Shown piece after piece: positions 16,801 to 18,650 of a DNA stretch of 18,650 nt (position 1 is the first letter of the stretch; each line of letters starts with the position of its first letter). The stretch covers positions 1 to 18,650 of the forward strand of contig CAIXUF010000077.1 of the NCBI GenBank assembly GCA_903922535.1, in the 5' to 3' direction. The notes under the pieces are model-generated. The model did not search any database. It saw nothing but the letters and a program-made list of their open reading frames with translations, and was not told the DNA's origin. The DNA comes from Candidatus Hydrogenedentota bacterium. Its GTDB lineage: Bacteria > Hydrogenedentota > Hydrogenedentia > Hydrogenedentiales > CAITNO01. The translations under genes were made by a program, and so were the position numbers.

Positions 16801-17024
16801 TGCGCGACGGCGCGGAAAAATCGACAGGGGTCATTTTCCGGATTGAGGCCAACGGCGTCGGGCTGGCACAGGTGAAGACGGTGGCCGGAGCGTGGCAGGA
16901 ACTGCGCGCCGACTTGAGTCCATGGGCGGGCAGGGCCGTGGTGCTTTCGCTCGTCACGGACGCCGATGGCGATTACGTTTGCGACTGGGCCTGCTGGGGC
17001 GAGCCGGGCATCGCGGCACAATAG
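13869..17024 (+). CDS. Large secreted DUF6259-like TIM-barrel glycosidase candidate with duplicated C-terminal NPCBM-like modules
   Basis: A 1051-residue protein starting at GTG 13869, with GAGGA 9 bases upstream and a signal peptide cleaved near residue 27 (the next Met is too far inside it). Residues about 30-245 are an all-beta domain of the kind preceding TIM barrels in GH31/GH36-type enzymes. Residues about 265-600 look like a TIM barrel: IIYSYDWRKSGYDRDYPTY (from about 300), GFRVMLHCNYFG (about 337), IDALHLDQTLCIDNDNN (D414, D419) and LSGEGLDEV (E460). D419 and E460 are plausible catalytic acids by position only. Two similar modules follow, about 720-844 and 937-1047: each begins (F)AHPP, has a VPLTLP motif, then a G-A-E-x(n)-S-x-G-V-x-F repeat and ends in DWAEW or DWACW. 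This layout fits DUF6259-containing proteins. Substrate unknown. Confidence 0.78.
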   Translation: MNIRHAFRFCHLAVFITSTAFMSSVRAVDEAPGLRAQFTRGALTTLADSQGTTLSRANSEDIRAGVHTLTGDYWVTEVQNSDAGAGLQGEEQALTPTGAPEGTRIEQRCAFDAESGELVLTQRASSPAPGLWGVEWSVGGIPLDMNVIVPAFSGLRLTRNSPGAEMSFDYPMLWEAGLVIVEGDNGGFYVRAEDPKPGYKRLVVKRSSDGWKLSFVTIANAPFDDKREVGPLRWRVGAYTGDWRVAAKRYRDWMEKTFSPTPVERQQPAWVKDIRACVTMPLDLTTLEALPLRLDPKQTIIYSYDWRKSGYDRDYPTYDQPVDRLDPFVERAHALGFRVMLHCNYFGCDPLNPLYAQFQPYQVKSPWNAHEPEWWYWGDAEPPIKFAYINPACRAFRDMLVERFTRLCRDHAIDALHLDQTLCIDNDNNGLVEGMTMIEGSVALHRDLRAALPGIALSGEGLDEVTCRMEAFAQRHLFGMDHTKGTFSVEKLHMTHPISSYLLGPYTIIYGYLGCAAPTDGQIYGAWQEAYRNYGVIPTLKPNVNTLKQPTGFSAQFFDEAAFWQGKGVRPDPDGDWPNGTAFPLRLTGGGTARYTSDRRLVCEGRDVIRTLYGVRAATGGGMIDGWQAYDDAQPLNLDPATWYPWHEGVPDQTAFHVASAFPSGFTMDAAACRNAIAFARSRTGSDLTLRIGDLMADATCGTKSFEGVVAEERGELHAANGGRFEGGGDHLSAHPPYMGMAGISFMRVPLTLPENAERFGAMVALNTGAEGANRSDGVVFGVTAQVDGEEVSAGVLNATCTQQPLTLDVRKFAGKQVQITLSVDPGPNKNPSYDWAEWFNPRIERHAKAEADVTLVPGPGPWSMALSALGERPALPNTDQFTIPVKFPGSVYLLRERPTMAALPLDLAATPREVFHISNGSVNESANVPALAVCENSVGGVKRPGLFAHPPDHGRTEVLVPLTLPSTPALFHAWVGLRDGAEKSTGVIFRIEANGVGLAQVKTVAGAWQELRADLSPWAGRAVVLSLVTDADGDYVCDWACWGEPGIAAQ

Positions 17025-17034
17025 CCATTGAACG

Positions 17035-17544
17035 TCATGCCGGGTCATGCCGATGGGACAATTCGCGAATGCGGGCGTGAAGCTCCGGCCGGCAACCAAG
17101 AAAGAAGAACAGTTCCGCCACGAGAAAGATCGGGCCGATGACCATTTGGAACAGGTTGTCCATCAGGGCCGGACGCCGCCTTTCAAAGACCACATGTCCG
17201 ACCACCTGAAAGACCCAGCCGCCAAGGAAGAATGCCAAGAACACGATGCCAACCACAGGCCATGGCTGCTGCCCCACTTGGCGGGCCAGCGCCAGGGTGG
17301 GCAGAAGGAACAAGGTCATCCCAAAGCCGAAGGCCGGTTGCAGCAGGAAGTAGTAGGCCAGCACAACCGCAACGAGCAGCATCGCGGGGGTGATCGCAAC
17401 ACCACCCGCAGGCACGGATGCCGCGCTGAACAACACAAGCACTGAGAAGACAATGGCGGGAATGCCGATGAAATGGGTGAGCTTGTTGAGCGGGTGCCGG
17501 TGGTAGGCCTCATAGAAGGCCATCTGTTCCTCGATGCGCTTCAT
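17035..17544 (-). CDS. Mpo1-like / DUF962 (YGL010w) family membrane protein
   Basis: A 169-residue protein starting at the ATG at 17544, with AGGAG 6 bases upstream. The N-terminus EAYHRHPLNKLTHFIGIP shows the family H-x-x-N ... H-x-x-G-x-P pattern (H17, N20, H24), and FQVVGHVVFERRRPAL carries H117, E121 and P125. Four hydrophobic helices lie around 28-45, 52-70, 72-88 and 98-118, with another near 130-150. The yeast member Mpo1 is an Fe2+-dependent dioxygenase that shortens 2-hydroxy fatty acids by alpha-oxidation; the histidines above match its metal-site pattern, but activity in bacteria is an extrapolation. Its stop codon lies only 10 bases from that of the convergent DUF6259-like gene. 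Confidence 0.9.
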   Translation of the reverse strand: MKRIEEQMAFYEAYHRHPLNKLTHFIGIPAIVFSVLVLFSAASVPAGGVAITPAMLLVAVVLAYYFLLQPAFGFGMTLFLLPTLALARQVGQQPWPVVGIVFLAFFLGGWVFQVVGHVVFERRRPALMDNLFQMVIGPIFLVAELFFFLGCRPELHARIRELSHRHDPA

Positions 17545-17648
17545 GACGTTCTCCTGAGTTGTCCTGCAAGGGAACACACCTCAGGGACACTATGTTTCCG
17601 CGCCTCCCGGCATGCGGGTTGCCGTTCGCGTGCCGCGCCGGATTGGGC

Positions 17649-17654
17649 TATACT
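17649..17654 (+). promoter_or_regulatory. Candidate -10 element upstream of the lipoprotein gene
   Basis: TATACT at 17649-17654 matches five of six consensus positions, but only a poor -35 (TTCGCG, 18-base spacing) is present. It would give a leader of about 75 bases. Confidence 0.35.
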
Positions 17655-17736
17655 TGGCCGCAAGTTTGGGCATTGGCGGGCGCGGTCCCGCGCTGTCGTT
17701 TGCATGTCATGGACGTACCGGACCCGAGGAAAGATG

Positions 17737-18156
17737 ATGCATCCCAGTTCAATCGTGAGGCTCTCCGTTTCCCTTCTGGCCTTTTTCGCGGCAGCGGGTT
17801 GTGCCACCGTGGCGAAAGCGCCCGATGACCGCGCCCAGGTCATGGCGGTGGCGGAGCAATGGAAACAGGGCCTCCTGGCAAACGACGTTGCCCGGGTCAT
17901 GTCGTTCTATTCGGAGAAGTTCACGTCCGAGTTCGGCGACAAGACCGCCATTACGGAGATCATGACGGAATTGGGACAGAAGATGGTGGACGAGGACGGC
18001 CGCATAGACCTTGAAAACGCCGACATTGTCGTCGACGGCGACAAGGCGTCTGTCAAGCCCGTCTCCATCGGCACGCGCAAGGGAGCGGTGTGCAGAAGCC
18101 TCTATCTGGCGAAAGAAGGCGGACGCTGGGTCATCGTGGAAATGGGCAGGAAGTGA
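17737..18156 (+). CDS. Small NTF2/SnoaL-like lipoprotein
   Basis: A 139-residue protein. Two ATGs are adjacent (17734 and 17737). GAGGA at 17726-17730 is only 3 bases from the first and 6 from the second, so I prefer the second; the difference is one residue. The signal sequence IVRLSVSLLAFFAAAGC ends in a lipobox, with Cys22 as the lipidated residue. The mature part (VAEQWKQGLLANDVARVMSFYSEKF ... GGRWVIVEMG) has the helix-then-sheet pattern of NTF2/SnoaL-like domains, which are small cone-shaped folds that bind ligands or act as accessory domains. No catalytic residue can be assigned. It has its own -10 candidate and seems a single-gene unit. Confidence 0.75.
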   Translation: MHPSSIVRLSVSLLAFFAAAGCATVAKAPDDRAQVMAVAEQWKQGLLANDVARVMSFYSEKFTSEFGDKTAITEIMTELGQKMVDEDGRIDLENADIVVDGDKASVKPVSIGTRKGAVCRSLYLAKEGGRWVIVEMGRK

Positions 18157-18172
18157 CAGCGCGCCCCGGACG

Positions 18173-18201
18173 TTTACGCTTATGGGGGCGGGTGGTATAC
18201 T
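18173..18201 (+). promoter_or_regulatory. Probable sigma-70 promoter of the addiction-module operon
   Basis: TTTACG (18173-18178), a 17-base spacer and TATACT (18196-18201) lie 34 bases before the antitoxin ATG at 18235. The -10 matches five of six positions and the -35 four of six. Confidence 0.55.
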
Positions 18202-18234
18202 TTCTCTGCAAGTAAACCGTACCGGAGCAATGCG

Positions 18235-18456
18235 ATGAGCACAAAAGACCTTATTGATGAAGTTACCTCTCTTCCCGTGGAACAGCGGGCTGTCCTTGTC
18301 GATTCGCTATTGAAAAGTCTCAACGCGCCGAACGAGGAAATAGACAAGAAATGGACGGAGGTCGCCCGTCGACGGCTTCAGGAACTTCGTTCCGGCGAAC
18401 AGGTTGCTGTTCCCGGAGATGAGGTGTTTGGACGGATTTGGAAACGCTTTGAATGA
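18235..18456 (+). CDS. Addiction-module antitoxin (TIGR02574-like)
   Basis: A 73-residue protein with GGAG (18224-18227) 7 bases before the ATG. The start [20 protein letters not shown] followed by VDSLLKSLN, then a tail with W-x-x-E/V-A-x-R-R and a final FGRIWKRF, fits the short putative addiction-module components that pair with RelE/ParE-type toxins. Its TGA (18454-18456) overlaps the ATG of the next frame (18453-18455), the usual coupling with the toxin. The toxin gene is broken, so this antitoxin is probably an orphan; it could still bind its own promoter or cross-neutralise a toxin elsewhere. Confidence 0.85.
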   Translation: MSTKDLIDEVTSLPVEQRAVLVDSLLKSLNAPNEEIDKKWTEVARRRLQELRSGEQVAVPGDEVFGRIWKRFE

Positions 18457-18515
18457 TCTCCTATTCCTTCCATGCAGAGGCAGAAAAGGAATTTCACGAA
18501 GCGACCAACTACTAA
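18453..18515 (+). pseudogene. RelE/ParE-type toxin truncated after 20 codons by an insertion
   Basis: The frame starts at an ATG overlapping the antitoxin stop and reads [20 protein letters not shown], then TAA. This matches the N-terminal strand and first helix of RelE/ParE toxins that accompany such antitoxins (family pattern F-H-P-E-A-E-x-E-F/L-x-E-A-x-x-Y-Y), which normally run to about 95-100 residues. The similarity stops exactly where the sequence changes to GGGGACATGCAC, which I take as the end of an inserted element. The toxin lacks its core sheet and C-terminal catalytic part and cannot be active. Confidence 0.75.
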
Positions 18516-18650
18516 GGGGACATGCACTTTCTAATGTACCAGTTTTGGCTTGATTGTCACATCCCACCAAGGAAGGGAATCTGAACGTATAAGCCTGTCT
18601 TCAAGGATCTTCTTTTCCGTGCGGCTGAGTGTAATGCCTTTTTCATAGAC
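18516..18650. mobile_element. Edge of an insertion element (continues beyond the window)
   Basis: Toxin-like coding stops at 18515, and the remaining 135 bases hold a minus-strand transposase-like C-terminus ending at 18531. GGGGACATGCAC directly at the junction could be the terminal inverted repeat. The other end, and hence the inverted repeat and target duplication, lie outside the window. Confidence 0.6.
18531..18650 (-). CDS. C-terminal fragment of a transposase, possibly ISAzo13-like (start outside window)
   Basis: Only the last 39 codons are present, ending with TAG at 18533-18531. The peptide begins VYEKGITLSRTEKKILEDRL and ends LPWWDVTIKPKLVH. The order Y-x-K-G-I-x-L/V-S ... W-x-x-T-I-x-P resembles the C-terminus of ISAzo13 / Rhodopirellula-type DDE transposases (usually ...WNYTIxP). 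The stop lies about 15 bases inside the apparent end of the element, as usual for a transposase reading towards an IS end. The family name is tentative because so little is visible. Confidence 0.5.
   Translation of the reverse strand, partial: VYEKGITLSRTEKKILEDRLIRSDSLPWWDVTIKPKLVH

Noticed and set aside
1..18650. tRNA, rRNA, CRISPR array or phage genes
   Set aside because: I read the spacers for cloverleaf ends, repeated spacer arrays and phage protein motifs and found none.

Overview
The window is GC-rich and carries Shine-Dalgarno-led genes on both strands. It suggests a Gram-negative heterotroph of the Planctomycetota / Lentisphaerota / Hydrogenedentota kind, with Candidatus Hydrogenedentota as my first guess. 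The reasons are two pilin-like proteins with a prepilin N-terminus and a C-terminal H-x-DG motif, an HzsA-related CxxCH protein, several secreted carbohydrate-active proteins, and a DUF502 protein. This placement is inferred from gene content; there is no rRNA or other marker gene in the window.

Layout. 1-2359: 3' part of a large secreted c-type cytochrome-like protein (HzsA-related domain plus a beta-propeller), cut by the window edge. 2360-2746: a spacer holding a nested inverted-repeat element. 2747-4256: a secreted BNR/Asp-box sialidase-like protein (-) divergent from the next gene, with a near-consensus promoter between them. 4257-5657: a secreted protein with two Ig-like repeats and an FGE-sulfatase fold. 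5700-6677: pilin-like protein 1 (-). 6876-8096: membrane-anchored SGNH/GDSL hydrolase (-). 8477-9712: secreted GH99/GH71-like glycosidase (+). 9742-10767: pilin-like protein 2 (-). 10768-11218: a spacer with what looks like the decayed C-terminus of a lost surface protein. 11219-12001: YmdB-type metallophosphodiesterase (+). 12090-12755: DUF502 membrane protein (-), with a palindromic repeat in the gap between these two. 12860-13503: AbrB/PIN toxin-antitoxin operon (-). 13869-17024: very large secreted DUF6259-like TIM-barrel protein with duplicated C-terminal modules (+). 17035-17544: Mpo1/DUF962 membrane protein (-). 17737-18156: NTF2-like lipoprotein (+). 18235-18515: an addiction-module antitoxin followed by a RelE/ParE-type toxin cut after 20 codons. 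18516-18650: the edge of an apparent insertion element with the C-terminus of a transposase.

How the genes fit together. At least five products (sialidase-like, FGE-like, SGNH, GH99-like, DUF6259-like) are exported or membrane-anchored and look directed at glycans, glycoconjugates or their ester substituents. Two pilin-like proteins converge on two of them (FGE-like and GH99-like). Most genes have their own promoter and ribosome binding site. The only clear operons are the two toxin-antitoxin pairs. The right end is accessory DNA: a second toxin-antitoxin locus destroyed by an insertion. The left end and the 10.8-11.2 kb spacer also hold repeat or pseudogene material. No tRNA, rRNA, CRISPR array or phage gene was seen.
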